64,000 nucleotides of DNA from an uncultured Clostridia bacterium (GTDB lineage Bacteria > Bacillota > Clostridia > TANB77 > CAG-508): assembly GCA_934120045.1 (NCBI GenBank), contig CAKOTF010000003.1:62001-126000 (forward strand), read 5' to 3'. The notes below the pieces were generated by a model. The model was given only the letters and a program-made list of their open reading frames with translations, was not told the DNA's origin and did no database searches. The position numbers were made by a program, and so were the translations under genes. Positions 50,998-60,512 of the stretch are shown in pieces (the stretch's first letter is position 1; the number at the start of each line of letters is the position of its first letter).

Positions 50998-51399
50998 CTA
51001 TCTCTTTGAGAATTGAGGTGCTTTTCTTGCTTTTTTAAGACCATATTTCTTTCTTTCTTTCATACGAGAATCTCTTGTTAAGAATCCGTTTGATTTTAAA
51101 GCAGGTCTGTATTCAGCATTAGCTTCGTTTAAAGCTCTAGCAATACCATGTCTAACTGCACCAGCTTGACCAGTAACACCTCCACCATAAACTGAACAAA
51201 CAACATCATATTTTGTTAATGTATTTGTAACTGTTAATGGTTGTCTAACAATAACTTTTAAAGTATCTAAATCGAAATATTCTTCGATATCTTTTCCGTT
51301 TATTGTTATTTTTCCTGTTCCTTCAACTAATCTAACTCTAGCTACTGAACTTTTTCTTCTACCTGTACCTAAGTATGTTATTTTATTTGACTTAGCCAT
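50998..51399 (-). CDS. rpsI: 30S ribosomal protein S9
   Basis: 133 residues with YLGTGRRKSSVARVRL at the start and the conserved SRMKERKKYGLKKARKAPQF end. S9 contacts P-site tRNA with its C-terminal tail (SKR here). Follows rplM by 17 bases in the usual L13-S9 operon. Confidence 0.98.
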   Translation of the reverse strand: MAKSNKITYLGTGRRKSSVARVRLVEGTGKITINGKDIEEYFDLDTLKVIVRQPLTVTNTLTKYDVVCSVYGGGVTGQAGAVRHGIARALNEANAEYRPALKSNGFLTRDSRMKERKKYGLKKARKAPQFSKR

Positions 51400-51416
51400 T
51401 ATTGTTCCTCCTTAAA

Positions 51417-51851
51417 TTAAAAATTCCAAATTTCTGGTTTTTGTGCTTGAAGATTGTGTTCGCTTCCAGCAAATGTTCTTAATTTTGTTGCCATTTGTCT
51501 TCCTAAAGAAGTATGTGGTAACATTCCTTTAACAGCTAACATCATAGCTTTTTCTGGATTTTTTGCCATCATTACAGCAGCTGGAGTTTCTTTCATTCCT
51601 CCAATATATCCTGAATGATGTCTGTAAATTTTTGAATTCATTTTATTTCCTGTTAATTTTGCATCTTTGCAATTAATGATGATAACATTATCACCTGTAT
51701 CAATATTTGGTGTGAAAGTTGGTTTATGTTTTCCTCTAAGTAATCTAGCAGCTTCAGTAGCAACTCTACCAAGTGGCTTGTCTGTAGCATCGATTATATA
51801 CCATTTTCTTTCAACTTCTGATTTTTTTGCACTATATGTAACATTGTTCAT
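51417..51851 (-). CDS. rplM: 50S ribosomal protein L13
   Basis: 144 residues with the L13 core: ERKWYIIDATDKPLGRVATE, LLRGKHKPTFTPN and HTSLGRQMATKLRTFAG. Start ATG 51851 lies 12 bases behind AGGAGG, a rather long spacing. The N-terminus MNNVTYSAKKSE is as expected. First gene of the operon. Confidence 0.97.
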   Translation of the reverse strand: MNNVTYSAKKSEVERKWYIIDATDKPLGRVATEAARLLRGKHKPTFTPNIDTGDNVIIINCKDAKLTGNKMNSKIYRHHSGYIGGMKETPAAVMMAKNPEKAMMLAVKGMLPHTSLGRQMATKLRTFAGSEHNLQAQKPEIWNF

Positions 51852-51892
51852 GGTAGTACTAATCCTCCTATTTAAAATTTTAATTTTATTTA

Positions 51893-51945
51893 TATGAAAT
51901 TTAAATTTTAAACTACCGGGGAGAAGTTCAAATTTAAATCATATT
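51893..51945 (-). promoter_or_regulatory. Possible L13 leader
   Basis: Between the rplM promoter and its ribosome site is a 10-bp hairpin (AAATTTAAAT with its complement at 51899-51908 and 51930-51939) enclosing a CTTCTCCCCGGTAG loop. Position and a G/C-rich loop in an otherwise A/T leader are as expected for an autoregulatory L13 leader; similarity to the Rfam family was not tested. Confidence 0.45.
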
Positions 51946-51962
51946 TCAATATTCACTCAAAT

Positions 51963-51991
51963 ATTCTAATACAAAATGTCATTTTTGTCAA
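51963..51991 (-). promoter_or_regulatory. Promoter of rplM-rpsI
   Basis: On the minus strand TTGACA (51991-51986), 17-bp spacer, TAGAAT (51968-51963). Confidence 0.8.
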
Positions 51992-52009
51992 TAAATTTTA
52001 GTAAAGTTA

Positions 52010-52038
52010 TTGATATTTTTGGCTTTTATGTATATAAT
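52010..52038 (+). promoter_or_regulatory. Promoter of the SpoVB/MurJ-family gene
   Basis: TTGATA (52010-52015), 17-bp spacer, TATAAT (52033-52038). Confidence 0.7.
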
Positions 52039-52071
52039 TTACAAGATTGAATTGATAGTTAGGAGGGCAAA

Positions 52072-53700
52072 ATGACTGAAGAAAAAACAAAAGTAAAAAA
52101 AGAAAGTTTTATGCAGGGTGTAATGACTATAATGTTTTCTCAAATTTTGATAAAAGTTTTGGGATTAATATATACATTATATTTAACAAATAGAGATGGT
52201 TTTGGAGATGCAGGAAATGCAATATATATTAGTGGATATCAAATATATGCATTATTACTTACAATTTCATCAATAGGTGTACCAAATGCAATATCTAAAT
52301 TAGTTTCAGAAAGATTAGCATTAGGAGATAATAAAGGTGCAAATAGAATATTTAAAGTAGCATTAGCAACATTTGGAATAATTGGTGCTATTGGAACAAT
52401 GCTATTATTTTTTGGGGCACATACAATTGCATATAATTGGATTCAAATTCCAGAGGCTGAATTAACATTAATTGCACTATCTCCAGCAATATTTTTTGTA
52501 TCAATATCATCAGTATTTAGAGGATATTTTAATGGTAGAAGAACATTAAAAATTACAGCAAGAGCACAAACATTAGAACAAATATTTAAAACAATATTAA
52601 CTATAGTAATAGTAGAAATTGTTGCATATATAACATCAACTTCAACAGAAATGATGGCTGCAGGAGCAAATGTGGCAACAACAATAGCAACATTTTCAAG
52701 TTTTGCATATATGTTTATATATTATAGAACAAAAAGAAAAGAAATTGGAAATGAAATTGCACAAACAGTAAATTATAAATATGAAGATGTAAAAACAATT
52801 GTAAAGAAAATTCTAATGGTATCAATTCCATTAACATTAAGTTCAATAATGACATCATTTAATAAAAATATAGATTCATTTACAGTAAAAAGAATATTAA
52901 ACACATATCTATCATCAGATGTGGCAAAAAAATTATATGGAATATTAGGTGGAAAAGTTGATACAATAACAAATTTACCACTAGCAATAAATATTGCATT
53001 TTCAACAGCATTAGTACCAGCAATATCAGCTGCTAAAGCAAAGAATGATCATGAAACAGCAACAAAAAGAGTATCATTTTCATTAATGACATCAATGTTA
53101 ATTGGACTTCCATGTGTAGTAGGGTTAGTTGTATTTGCACAGCCAATTCTAAACTTATTATATCCAAGAGCTAATGAAGGAGCAGTATTATTACAACTTG
53201 TTGCGATTGGTGTAATATTCTCAATATTAAATCAAACAATAAGTGGAGCATTACAAGGATTTGGAAAAGTAATGGTACCAGCATTTGCATTAGGAGCTGG
53301 ATGTGTAGTTAAATTAATTTTAAATTTAATTTTATTAAGAATACCAGCATTAAATGTATATGGAGCAGCAATTGCAACAATTGCATGTCATGCAACAGCA
53401 TTTGTAATTGTATTTATAGTATTACAAAAATATATAAAACTAGATTTACCATTTAAAAAATTTGTTATAAAACCAGGAATTTCTGCAGGTATAATGGGAG
53501 TATGTTCATATACAATCTATAATTTACTAAGTAATACATTTTTACATGGAAATAAAGCAACAATAATTTCAATAATATTTGCAGTTATAATATATTTAAT
53601 GTCAGTAGTAGCATTAAAGATTTATAGCAAAGAAGATATAAAAATGCTTCCAAAAGGAGATAAAGTCTTAAATATTTTAACAAAAATGAAAATTTATTAA
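52072..53700 (+). CDS. Polysaccharide/lipid II flippase family (SpoVB/MurJ-like)
   Basis: The 542-residue protein has about 14 membrane helices of the MOP (MATE-like) superfamily. It starts with a basic cytoplasmic stretch (MTEEKTKVKKES) and shows SpoVB-like segments such as IGVPNAISKLVSERLALGD and YFNGRRTLKITARAQTLEQ. Such proteins flip undecaprenyl-linked precursors; SpoVB serves in spore cortex synthesis and MurJ in vegetative wall synthesis. Which applies cannot be decided from the sequence. No other cell-wall gene is adjacent. Ribosome site AGGAGGG. Confidence 0.82.
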   Translation: MTEEKTKVKKESFMQGVMTIMFSQILIKVLGLIYTLYLTNRDGFGDAGNAIYISGYQIYALLLTISSIGVPNAISKLVSERLALGDNKGANRIFKVALATFGIIGAIGTMLLFFGAHTIAYNWIQIPEAELTLIALSPAIFFVSISSVFRGYFNGRRTLKITARAQTLEQIFKTILTIVIVEIVAYITSTSTEMMAAGANVATTIATFSSFAYMFIYYRTKRKEIGNEIAQTVNYKYEDVKTIVKKILMVSIPLTLSSIMTSFNKNIDSFTVKRILNTYLSSDVAKKLYGILGGKVDTITNLPLAINIAFSTALVPAISAAKAKNDHETATKRVSFSLMTSMLIGLPCVVGLVVFAQPILNLLYPRANEGAVLLQLVAIGVIFSILNQTISGALQGFGKVMVPAFALGAGCVVKLILNLILLRIPALNVYGAAIATIACHATAFVIVFIVLQKYIKLDLPFKKFVIKPGISAGIMGVCSYTIYNLLSNTFLHGNKATIISIIFAVIIYLMSVVALKIYSKEDIKMLPKGDKVLNILTKMKIY

Positions 53701-53820
53701 AAAAAAAGAGGGATTTTATAATATTTTGGAGAATAAATAAACAGAAAAGTACAGATATTGCTTAAAGACTGCAATATAAGTACATATTATTATTACAAAA
53801 TATATAGGAGGTAATTCACA

Positions 53821-54096
53821 ATGAACAAAGCTGAATTAGTAGCAGCAATGTCTGCAAAAACAGGAGAATCAAAAAAAGTAACAGAAGAAACATTAAACGC
53901 ATTTGTTGAAGTTGTTTCTGATGCATTAAAAGGAGGAGACAAAATTCAATTAGTTGGATTTGGATCATTTGAAGTTAGAAAAAGAGCTGCAAGAAAAGGT
54001 AGAAACCCTCAAACTAAAGAAGAGATAAAAATACCTGCATCAAAAGCTCCAGTATTTAAAGCTGGTAAAGCATTAAAAGAAACAGTAAATAAATAA
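53821..54096 (+). CDS. hup: DNA-binding protein HU
   Basis: 91 residues: MNKAELVAAMSAKTGESKK, then KIQLVGFGSFEVRKRAARKGRNP, the DNA-binding arm region with the conserved proline. HU is the major nucleoid protein. A strong AGGAGG site; the upstream gap of 120 bases is A/T-rich and presumably holds the promoter. Confidence 0.98.
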   Translation: MNKAELVAAMSAKTGESKKVTEETLNAFVEVVSDALKGGDKIQLVGFGSFEVRKRAARKGRNPQTKEEIKIPASKAPVFKAGKALKETVNK

Positions 54097-54110
54097 TTAT
54101 ATAATAAATT

Positions 54111-54143
54111 AAATGACTAGAAATTTTTTCTAGTCGTTTTTTT
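54111..54143 (+). terminator. Terminator of hup
   Basis: Perfect 9-bp stem GACTAGAAA / TTTCTAGTC with 3-nt loop and a T run. Confidence 0.85.
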
Positions 54144-54227
54144 GTGATTTCTATTGATTTTATAAATGATTATTGGTATATTATATAATAGTAATACAAA
54201 TGAATAGAAAGGATATGTAGAAATTAC

Positions 54228-54647
54228 ATGAAAAATCATATACAAAAAAAATTGAGAAAAAATAATGGAATAACAGGAATTGATGCAACTATAGCAGTTG
54301 TTATATTAATGATATTTATTCCGATGATAGCTGGATTAATCTCGAATATCAATAATATGTCAAATAAAATAGCTAGGAGAACTAGAGCAGTTAATATTGC
54401 AGTTCAAGTTATCGAAGGTGTAAAATTTATAGATTATGATGAGATTCCTAATGATAAAATTGATTTAAATAAAGCACTAGAAAATACAGATGGCTATAAT
54501 GCAGATAATTTGCCCAATGGATATTCTGTAGATATTAGTGTTGGAAAACAAGATAAAGATAGATATAAAGAAATAGTTGTTAATGTAAATTATAAAGAAA
54601 ATATTGGAATAGAAACAATACAGTTAAAAACTAGAATTTATAAATAA
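54228..54647 (+). CDS. Orphan prepilin-like protein
   Basis: The 139-residue protein has a leader of 14 residues ending in NNG, then ITGIDATIAVVILMIFIPMIA, a prepilin-type helix with Asp at position 5 in place of Glu. Behind it NIAVQVIEGVKFIDYDEIP recalls PilV-type minor pilins. It lies 4.2 kb downstream of the pilus operon, in front of xseB, and may use the same assembly system. Start behind GAAAGG. Confidence 0.7.
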   Translation: MKNHIQKKLRKNNGITGIDATIAVVILMIFIPMIAGLISNINNMSNKIARRTRAVNIAVQVIEGVKFIDYDEIPNDKIDLNKALENTDGYNADNLPNGYSVDISVGKQDKDRYKEIVVNVNYKENIGIETIQLKTRIYK

Positions 54648-54668
54648 TATAGAAAAGGAAAATAAAAA

Positions 54669-54896
54669 ATGGAAGAAAAAAATTTTGAAAAATCAATCCA
54701 AGATTTAGAAAATATAGTAACAGAATTAGAAAAAGGAGAATTAAATTTAGATGAATCTGTAAAAAAATTTGAAGAGGGAATGAAAATTGCTAAACAATGT
54801 AATAACATTTTAGAAAATGCAGAAAAGAAAATAACAATTTTGTTAGAAAATAATGGCAATTTAGAAGAAAAGTCTTTTGAAACAAACAATGAATAA
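54669..54896 (+). CDS. xseB: Exodeoxyribonuclease VII small subunit
   Basis: 75 residues with the XseB pattern FEKSIQDLENIVTELEKGEL, LDESVKKFEEGM and a helical end. The small subunit pairs with XseA to degrade single-stranded DNA. xseA is not in this window. Start behind AAAGGA; the DUF212 gene follows 15 bases later. Confidence 0.93.
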   Translation: MEEKNFEKSIQDLENIVTELEKGELNLDESVKKFEEGMKIAKQCNNILENAEKKITILLENNGNLEEKSFETNNE

Positions 54897-54911
54897 TAGG
54901 AGATAAACATA

Positions 54912-55352
54912 ATGAACAATTTTCAAAAAATGATTACAAATAAATATTTATATATACCATTGATGTTATGGTTTTGTATACAAATATTTAAAGTAATATA
55001 TGAATTAATAAAAACAAAAAAATTTAATTTTAAGAGAATAGTTGGGGCAGGAGGAATGCCAAGTTCACATTCTGCAGTAGCAATGTGTATTGCAACAATG
55101 ATAGGGAAAGCAGAAGGATTTGATTCAAATTTATTCGCACTTGCATTAATTTTTGCTTTAGTTGTTATGTATGATGCTGCTGGAGTAAGAAGAGCAGCAG
55201 GAAAGCAAGCAAAATTATTAAATAAAATAATTGAAACACCAGGTCTAACTAATGTTCAGGTCCAAGAAAAACTTGTAGAAGTATTAGGACATACACCAAT
55301 CCAAGTATTTGTAGGAGCTTTTCTTGGAATTATTGTTGGATTATTTGCATAA
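54912..55352 (+). CDS. Divergent PAP2 / DUF212 membrane protein
   Basis: The 146-residue protein has four membrane segments and the DUF212 signature: GGMPSSHSAVAMCIATMIG, VMYDAAGVRRAAGKQAKLLN and GHTPIQVFVGAFLGI. These are YuiD-like divergent phosphatase-related proteins; activity unproven. Part of a tight group from xseB to fhs. Confidence 0.87.
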   Translation: MNNFQKMITNKYLYIPLMLWFCIQIFKVIYELIKTKKFNFKRIVGAGGMPSSHSAVAMCIATMIGKAEGFDSNLFALALIFALVVMYDAAGVRRAAGKQAKLLNKIIETPGLTNVQVQEKLVEVLGHTPIQVFVGAFLGIIVGLFA

Positions 55353-55376
55353 TACTTATTAGAAAGGGTGAGAAAA

Positions 55377-57029
55377 ATGACAGATATAGAGATTGCTAAA
55401 CAGGTAAAACTTGAAAATATACTTAATATAGCTAAGAAATTAGATATAACTGAAGATGATATTGAGTTATATGGAAAATACAAAGCCAAAATATCTAATT
55501 ATGAAAAATATCAAAAAAATTTACAAGGAAAATTAGTATTAGTAACAGCAATGAGTCCAACACCATTAGGAGAAGGTAAAACAACAATTTCAATAGCAAT
55601 TGCAGACGGATTAAGAAAAATAGGAAAAAAATCAATATTAGCATTAAGAGAACCATCATTAGGACCTGTTTTTGGAATGAAAGGTGGAGCAACAGGAGGA
55701 GGATATGCTCAAGTAGCTCCTATGGAAGATATAAATTTACATTTTACAGGTGATATACATGCAATAACATCTGCTAATAATTTATTATCTGCAATGATAG
55801 ATAATCATATATATTATGGAAACGAATTACAAATAGAGAGGGTAGTATGGAAAAGATGTATTGATTTAAATGATAGACAATTAAGAAAAATACAAACTGG
55901 ATTATCTGGAGAAAGTAAAATAGTTAAAAGAGAAGATGGATTTGATATATCTGTTGCATCAGAAATAATGGCAATAATTTGTTTATCAGAAAATATTGAA
56001 GAATTAAAACAAAGGCTTGGAAATATAATAATAGGATATAACAAGAATGAAGATCCGGTATTTGCTAAAGATTTAAAAGCAGAAGGTGCAATGGCAGTAT
56101 TGTTAAAAGATGCAATAAAACCAAATTTAGTACAAACCCTAGAATATACGCCAGCACTTATTCATGGAGGACCTTTTGCTAATATAGCACATGGATGTAA
56201 TTCTATAATAGCAACTAAATTAGGAATGAATCTTGCTGAATATACAATAACAGAAGCTGGATTTGGATCAGATTTAGGGGCAGAAAAATTTGTTGATATA
56301 AAATGTAGAAAAGCAAATATAAAACCAGATGTAGTTATATGTGTTGCAACAATTAAAGCATTAAAATATCATGGAGGAGTTCAAAAAGAAGAAATTTTAA
56401 ATGAAAATATTGATGCACTAAAGAAAGGAATGAATAATTTATATAAGCATATTAATAATTTAAAAGAAATTTTTGGATTAAATGTAATAGTAGCAATTAA
56501 TAAATTTTATTCAGATACAGAAAATGAATTAAAATATGTAAAAGAAGAGTTAAATCAAAAAGAAATAAAAGTAAGTATTGTAGAAAGTTGGGCAAAAGGT
56601 GGAAATGGAGCAATAGATATTGCACGAAAAATAGTTAATATGCCAGAAAGTCAAAAAATTAAATATTGTTATGATTTAAATGATACTATAGTAGATAAAA
56701 TAAAAAAAGTAGCTCAGAATATTTATGGTGCTGAAAATGTAATATTTGATGATGAAGTTATGAAAAAAATTGAAAAAATAAATAAGTTAGGATATGGAAA
56801 TTTACCAATTTGTATTGCAAAGACACAATATTCGTTTTCAGATGATGCAAAAAATATAGAATGTAAGGAAAAATTTAATATAAATATTAATGATATAGAA
56901 TTGAAAGCTGGAGCAGGCTTTATTGTTATATATACAGGTAAAATAATGACAATGCCTGGATTACCAAAAGTACCTACAGCAGAAAATATAAACATTTTAG
57001 ACAATGGAGAGATAGTTGGAATTTTTTAA
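55377..57029 (+). CDS. fhs: Formate-tetrahydrofolate ligase
   Basis: Start is ATG 55377, MTDIEIAKQVKLENI, six bases behind AAAGGGTG; the GTG at 55368 is inside the ribosome site. The 550-residue enzyme joins formate to tetrahydrofolate with ATP. Motifs are the P-loop MSPTPLGEGKTT and LREPSLGPVFGMKGGATGGG, with TITEAGFGSDLGAEKF. It feeds 10-formyl-THF to purine synthesis or the acetyl-CoA pathway. Length is normal. Neighbours are a radical SAM protein and folA, also one-carbon related. Confidence 0.97.
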   Translation: MTDIEIAKQVKLENILNIAKKLDITEDDIELYGKYKAKISNYEKYQKNLQGKLVLVTAMSPTPLGEGKTTISIAIADGLRKIGKKSILALREPSLGPVFGMKGGATGGGYAQVAPMEDINLHFTGDIHAITSANNLLSAMIDNHIYYGNELQIERVVWKRCIDLNDRQLRKIQTGLSGESKIVKREDGFDISVASEIMAIICLSENIEELKQRLGNIIIGYNKNEDPVFAKDLKAEGAMAVLLKDAIKPNLVQTLEYTPALIHGGPFANIAHGCNSIIATKLGMNLAEYTITEAGFGSDLGAEKFVDIKCRKANIKPDVVICVATIKALKYHGGVQKEEILNENIDALKKGMNNLYKHINNLKEIFGLNVIVAINKFYSDTENELKYVKEELNQKEIKVSIVESWAKGGNGAIDIARKIVNMPESQKIKYCYDLNDTIVDKIKKVAQNIYGAENVIFDDEVMKKIEKINKLGYGNLPICIAKTQYSFSDDAKNIECKEKFNININDIELKAGAGFIVIYTGKIMTMPGLPKVPTAENINILDNGEIVGIF

Positions 57030-57100
57030 ACACATGATAAAACAAGAATTGTGAATATTAATTTTTTGATAATAGCAACATGAAAGGAATGTGACTAAAA

Positions 57101-58000
57101 ATGTATAAAGAAATAGAGGCAAAATTGAGATGTTGTACAATATGTCCACACAATTGTAAAATTGATAGAACCAAAAATCCAGGAAGATGTAAATCAACAG
57201 ATAAAGTAAAAATAGCATTATATTCAATTCATAATTTTGAAGAACCATGTATAAGTGGTGAAAATGGATCTGGAACAATTTTTTTCTCAAACTGTAATAT
57301 GAATTGTGTATTTTGCCAAAATTATGAAATAAGTCAACTTGGAAGAGGAAAAGAAATAACAATAGAAGAACTTGCTGATATAATGATAAAACAACAAGAA
57401 AAAAATGTACAAAATATTAATTTGGTAACTCCAACATCATATGTATTACATATAATAGAAGCAATTAAAATTGCAAGAAAAAAAGGGTTAAAAATTCCAA
57501 TAGTATATAATACAAATGGATATGAAAGTGTAGAGACACTAAAACTACTTGAAGGATATATAGATATATATTTACCTGATTTAAAATATTATTATAATGA
57601 TTTAGCAAAAAGATATTCCAAAGTAGATAATTATTTTGAAATTGCAACAAAAGCAATTCAAGAGATGTATAGGCAAGTGGGAGCTCCAGTTCTTGATGAA
57701 AACGGAGTTATGAAGAGAGGATTAATGGTAAGACATTTGATACTACCAAATGAAGTTCAAAATAGCAAAAAGGTTTTGAAATGGATAAAGGAAAATATGG
57801 ATGCAAATATATATGTAAGTATAATGGCTCAATATTTTCCAACATATAGAGCAAAAGAAATACCAGAACTTTCAAGAAAAATAACTAAAGAAGAATATGA
57901 AAAAATAGAAAATTATTTATATGAAATTGATTTAGAAAATGGATATATACAAGAATTAGGAGAACATGAAGAAGAATATGTGCCAACTTGGGAATATTGA
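57101..58000 (+). CDS. PflX-like radical SAM protein
   Basis: The 299-residue protein has the radical SAM cluster CNMNCVFCQN (CxxxCxxC) and an N-terminal Cys group CCTICPHNC...GRCKS, with GSGTIFFSNC in front. Both belong to the COG1313/PflX family, related to pyruvate formate-lyase activating enzymes. Residues LVTPTSYVLHI and VYNTNGYE form part of the barrel. Substrate unknown. The start is behind GAAAGGA. It lies between fhs and folA, so a formate or folate link is possible but speculative. Confidence 0.82.
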   Translation: MYKEIEAKLRCCTICPHNCKIDRTKNPGRCKSTDKVKIALYSIHNFEEPCISGENGSGTIFFSNCNMNCVFCQNYEISQLGRGKEITIEELADIMIKQQEKNVQNINLVTPTSYVLHIIEAIKIARKKGLKIPIVYNTNGYESVETLKLLEGYIDIYLPDLKYYYNDLAKRYSKVDNYFEIATKAIQEMYRQVGAPVLDENGVMKRGLMVRHLILPNEVQNSKKVLKWIKENMDANIYVSIMAQYFPTYRAKEIPELSRKITKEEYEKIENYLYEIDLENGYIQELGEHEEEYVPTWEY

Positions 58001-58053
58001 GATTTGTGTTATATCTAATAAGACATGAAAAAGTTATAATGGAGGAAGAAATA

Positions 58054-58542
58054 ATGTTAAGTATAATAGTAGCAAAAGCTAAAAATAATGTGATAGGAAA
58101 AAATGATGAATTAATAATGAAATTACCAGCAGAGTCAAAGAAATTTAGGGAATTAACAGAAGGAAAAAATGTTATAATGGGAAGAAAAACATATGATATA
58201 TTAGGAAAATATTTAAGAGAAAGAAATGTAATAGTATTTTCAAATAATCCAGATTTTAAAGTAAGTACACCAAATGCAAAAGTTGTACATTCAATGTTGG
58301 AAATACAACAATATATAGAGGACAAGAATGAAAATTATGTAATAGGTGGTGCTATGATATATAGACTGCTTATGCAATATGTAACAAAACTATATGTAAC
58401 AGAAATTGATAAAGATTTTGATGGTGATGCAGTATTTCCAAGAATTAATGAAGAGATTTGGAGAGAGATTTCAAGAGATGAAGGATTAAAAGATGAAGAT
58501 AATAATGTAACATATGATTTTATAACATATGTTAGAAAATAA
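58054..58542 (+). CDS. folA: Dihydrofolate reductase, divergent active site
   Basis: Start ATG 58054 (MLSIIVAKAKNNVIGKNDEL) behind GGAGG gives 162 residues. The DHFR fold is clear: VAKAKNNVIGK, KNVIMGRKTYDILGK, VIVFSNN, YVIGGAMIYRLL. However, the usual LPWxLPxDL active-site stretch reads LIMKLPAES: the conserved Trp (E. coli W22) is Met and the acid (D27) is Glu. Glu is known in some Firmicutes; loss of Trp is rarer. The enzyme should reduce dihydrofolate with NADPH, perhaps with altered antifolate binding. It overlaps the radical SAM gene region only in the rejected longer frame. No thyA is nearby. Confidence 0.87.
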   Translation: MLSIIVAKAKNNVIGKNDELIMKLPAESKKFRELTEGKNVIMGRKTYDILGKYLRERNVIVFSNNPDFKVSTPNAKVVHSMLEIQQYIEDKNENYVIGGAMIYRLLMQYVTKLYVTEIDKDFDGDAVFPRINEEIWREISRDEGLKDEDNNVTYDFITYVRK

Positions 58543-58575
58543 AAAGGACCCTTTTTACAGGCCCTTTTTATTTTT
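58541..58575. terminator. Terminator between folA and dapA
   Basis: Imperfect stem around AAAGGACCCT and AGGCCCTTT with a T run on the plus strand, between the convergent genes and touching the dapA stop. Confidence 0.65.
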
Positions 58576-59440
58576 TTAAAAGAATTTTTAATTTTCTTGT
58601 AAGGATATCAGAACATTTTACAAGAGGTAAACGTGGTTCTCCAAAACTAAAGCCTAATAAATTTAATGCTTCTTTGACTGGAATAGGATTTGTTTCTTCA
58701 AATAAGGCATTAATTATAGGTAAAGCATTTAATTGACATTTTAAAGAATCAGTAATATTACCATCAAAAAAAGAATTAGTAATATTAAGGACAAGAGATG
58801 GATTTATATTTGAAAGAACAGATATAACGCCCTGACCACCTAATGATAAAATAGGTAAAATTTGATCATCATTTCCAGAATATATTGGTAGATTATCACC
58901 ACATAAACTAGCTACTTTAGTAATTTGGCTTATATTACCACTAGCCTCTTTAATACCAACAATATTTTCGATTTTTGATAATTCAAAACAAGTTTCGGGA
59001 GAAATGTTCATTCCTGTACGACTTGGAACATTATATAAAATAATAGGAATAGAAACAGAATTACTAATTGATTTATAATGTTCAATCAAACCATTTTGAG
59101 TTGTCTTATTATAATATGGAGTAACAACAAGTAATCCATCTGCACCAAGTTTTTCTGCTGTTTTTGACATTTCGATTGTTGATAAAGTATTATTTGAACC
59201 AGTTCCAACAATTATAGGAACTCTTTTGCTAGCAACAGAAATAGCACATTTTATTAAATCAACTTTTTCATTTTGAGTCATTGTTGAAGCTTCTCCAGTA
59301 GTACCACATACAACTAAAGCATTTATTCCAGAGTTTATTTGTAACTCGATAAATTCTTCAAATACTTTAAAATTAATTTTTTCATCTATAAAAGGAGTTG
59401 CAAGAGCAGTTGCTACACCTGTAAATAATTTATTTTTCAT
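58568..59440 (-). CDS. dapA: 4-hydroxy-tetrahydrodipicolinate synthase
   Basis: 290-residue DapA: CGTTGEASTMTQNEK near 43, YNVPSRTG and the Schiff-base Lys in VGIKEASGN. It condenses pyruvate with aspartate semialdehyde in lysine, diaminopimelate and dipicolinate synthesis. Its start overlaps the end of asd by 11 bases, so translation is probably coupled. Confidence 0.96.
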   Translation of the reverse strand: MKNKLFTGVATALATPFIDEKINFKVFEEFIELQINSGINALVVCGTTGEASTMTQNEKVDLIKCAISVASKRVPIIVGTGSNNTLSTIEMSKTAEKLGADGLLVVTPYYNKTTQNGLIEHYKSISNSVSIPIILYNVPSRTGMNISPETCFELSKIENIVGIKEASGNISQITKVASLCGDNLPIYSGNDDQILPILSLGGQGVISVLSNINPSLVLNITNSFFDGNITDSLKCQLNALPIINALFEETNPIPVKEALNLLGFSFGEPRLPLVKCSDILTRKLKILLKK

Positions 59441-60443
59441 AAGTTTCCTCCATATTTAAAAGTTTTTCAACAATTTGAATAGCATTACTAGCAGCACCTT
59501 TTCTTAAATTATCAGCAACAACCCATAAGTTAAGTGAATTTGGCTTGCTAAAATCTCTTCTAATTCTTCCAACTAATACATCATCATGACCATTAGCTAT
59601 TGAATTTATAGGATATGAATCATTTTTATCATCATTTAAAACAAGAATTCCAGGTGAATTTTTTAAAGTTGTAATAACATCAGAAATTTCAAAGTTTTTT
59701 TCAAATTCAACATTTATACTTTCTCCATGACAATTTGAAACTGGAACACGTACACAAGTAGACGTTATAGGTAAATAAGGATGACCTAAAATTTTTCTTG
59801 TTTCATTAATCATTTTCATTTCTTCTTTTGTATAACCATTAACAAGAAATACATCTATTTTTGGTAAACAATTATCAAAAATAGGATGAGAAAATTTTAA
59901 TAATGGGGAATATGTTTTTGCACGACCATTTTCTAAATCTTGTAATCCAAGTTTCCCAGCGCCAGAAACAGCCTGATATGTAGAATAAACGATTCTTTTT
60001 ATCTTATATTTATCATCTAATGGCTTTAAAGCAACAACAGCTTGAATTGTAGAACAGTTAGGATTTGCAATAATATTTTTATGATTTATAATATCATTAA
60101 AATTTACTTCTGGAACAATTAAGGGAACATCATCATCCATTCTAAAAGCACTACTATTATCAATTACAATACACCCATTTGAAGCTGCAAAAGGAGCAAA
60201 ATGTTTCGAAGTTTCTGCACCAGCAGAAAAAATTGCAAAATCAAAATGTTCATTAAATGAAAAATCTTTTAATTCATGAACAAGATATGTAGTATTCATA
60301 AATTTTAATTCTGTACCAGCAGATTTTTTTGAAGAAAAAAGAGTATATTCCAAATTAGGAATATTTTTTTCTTCCAATATTTTTAATGCAGTTCTTCCAA
60401 CTAATCCTGTTGCACCAACAATTGCTAATTTATATTTTTTCAT
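59430..60443 (-). CDS. asd: Aspartate-semialdehyde dehydrogenase
   Basis: 337 residues with LAIVGATGLVGRTALKIL (NADP site), catalytic Cys in NPNCSTIQ, and TYQAVSGAGKLGL. It produces aspartate semialdehyde for dapA. First gene of the asd-dapA pair, behind AAAGG. No T-box or lysine riboswitch is visible in the short upstream region. Confidence 0.96.
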   Translation of the reverse strand: MKKYKLAIVGATGLVGRTALKILEEKNIPNLEYTLFSSKKSAGTELKFMNTTYLVHELKDFSFNEHFDFAIFSAGAETSKHFAPFAASNGCIVIDNSSAFRMDDDVPLIVPEVNFNDIINHKNIIANPNCSTIQAVVALKPLDDKYKIKRIVYSTYQAVSGAGKLGLQDLENGRAKTYSPLLKFSHPIFDNCLPKIDVFLVNGYTKEEMKMINETRKILGHPYLPITSTCVRVPVSNCHGESINVEFEKNFEISDVITTLKNSPGILVLNDDKNDSYPINSIANGHDDVLVGRIRRDFSKPNSLNLWVVADNLRKGAASNAIQIVEKLLNMEETYEK

Positions 60444-60512
60444 ATAATAAAATCCTTTCTAAGTTATAATAAAATATATTCAATAATAATAAAAAAATAC
60501 TTAAAAATTAAT

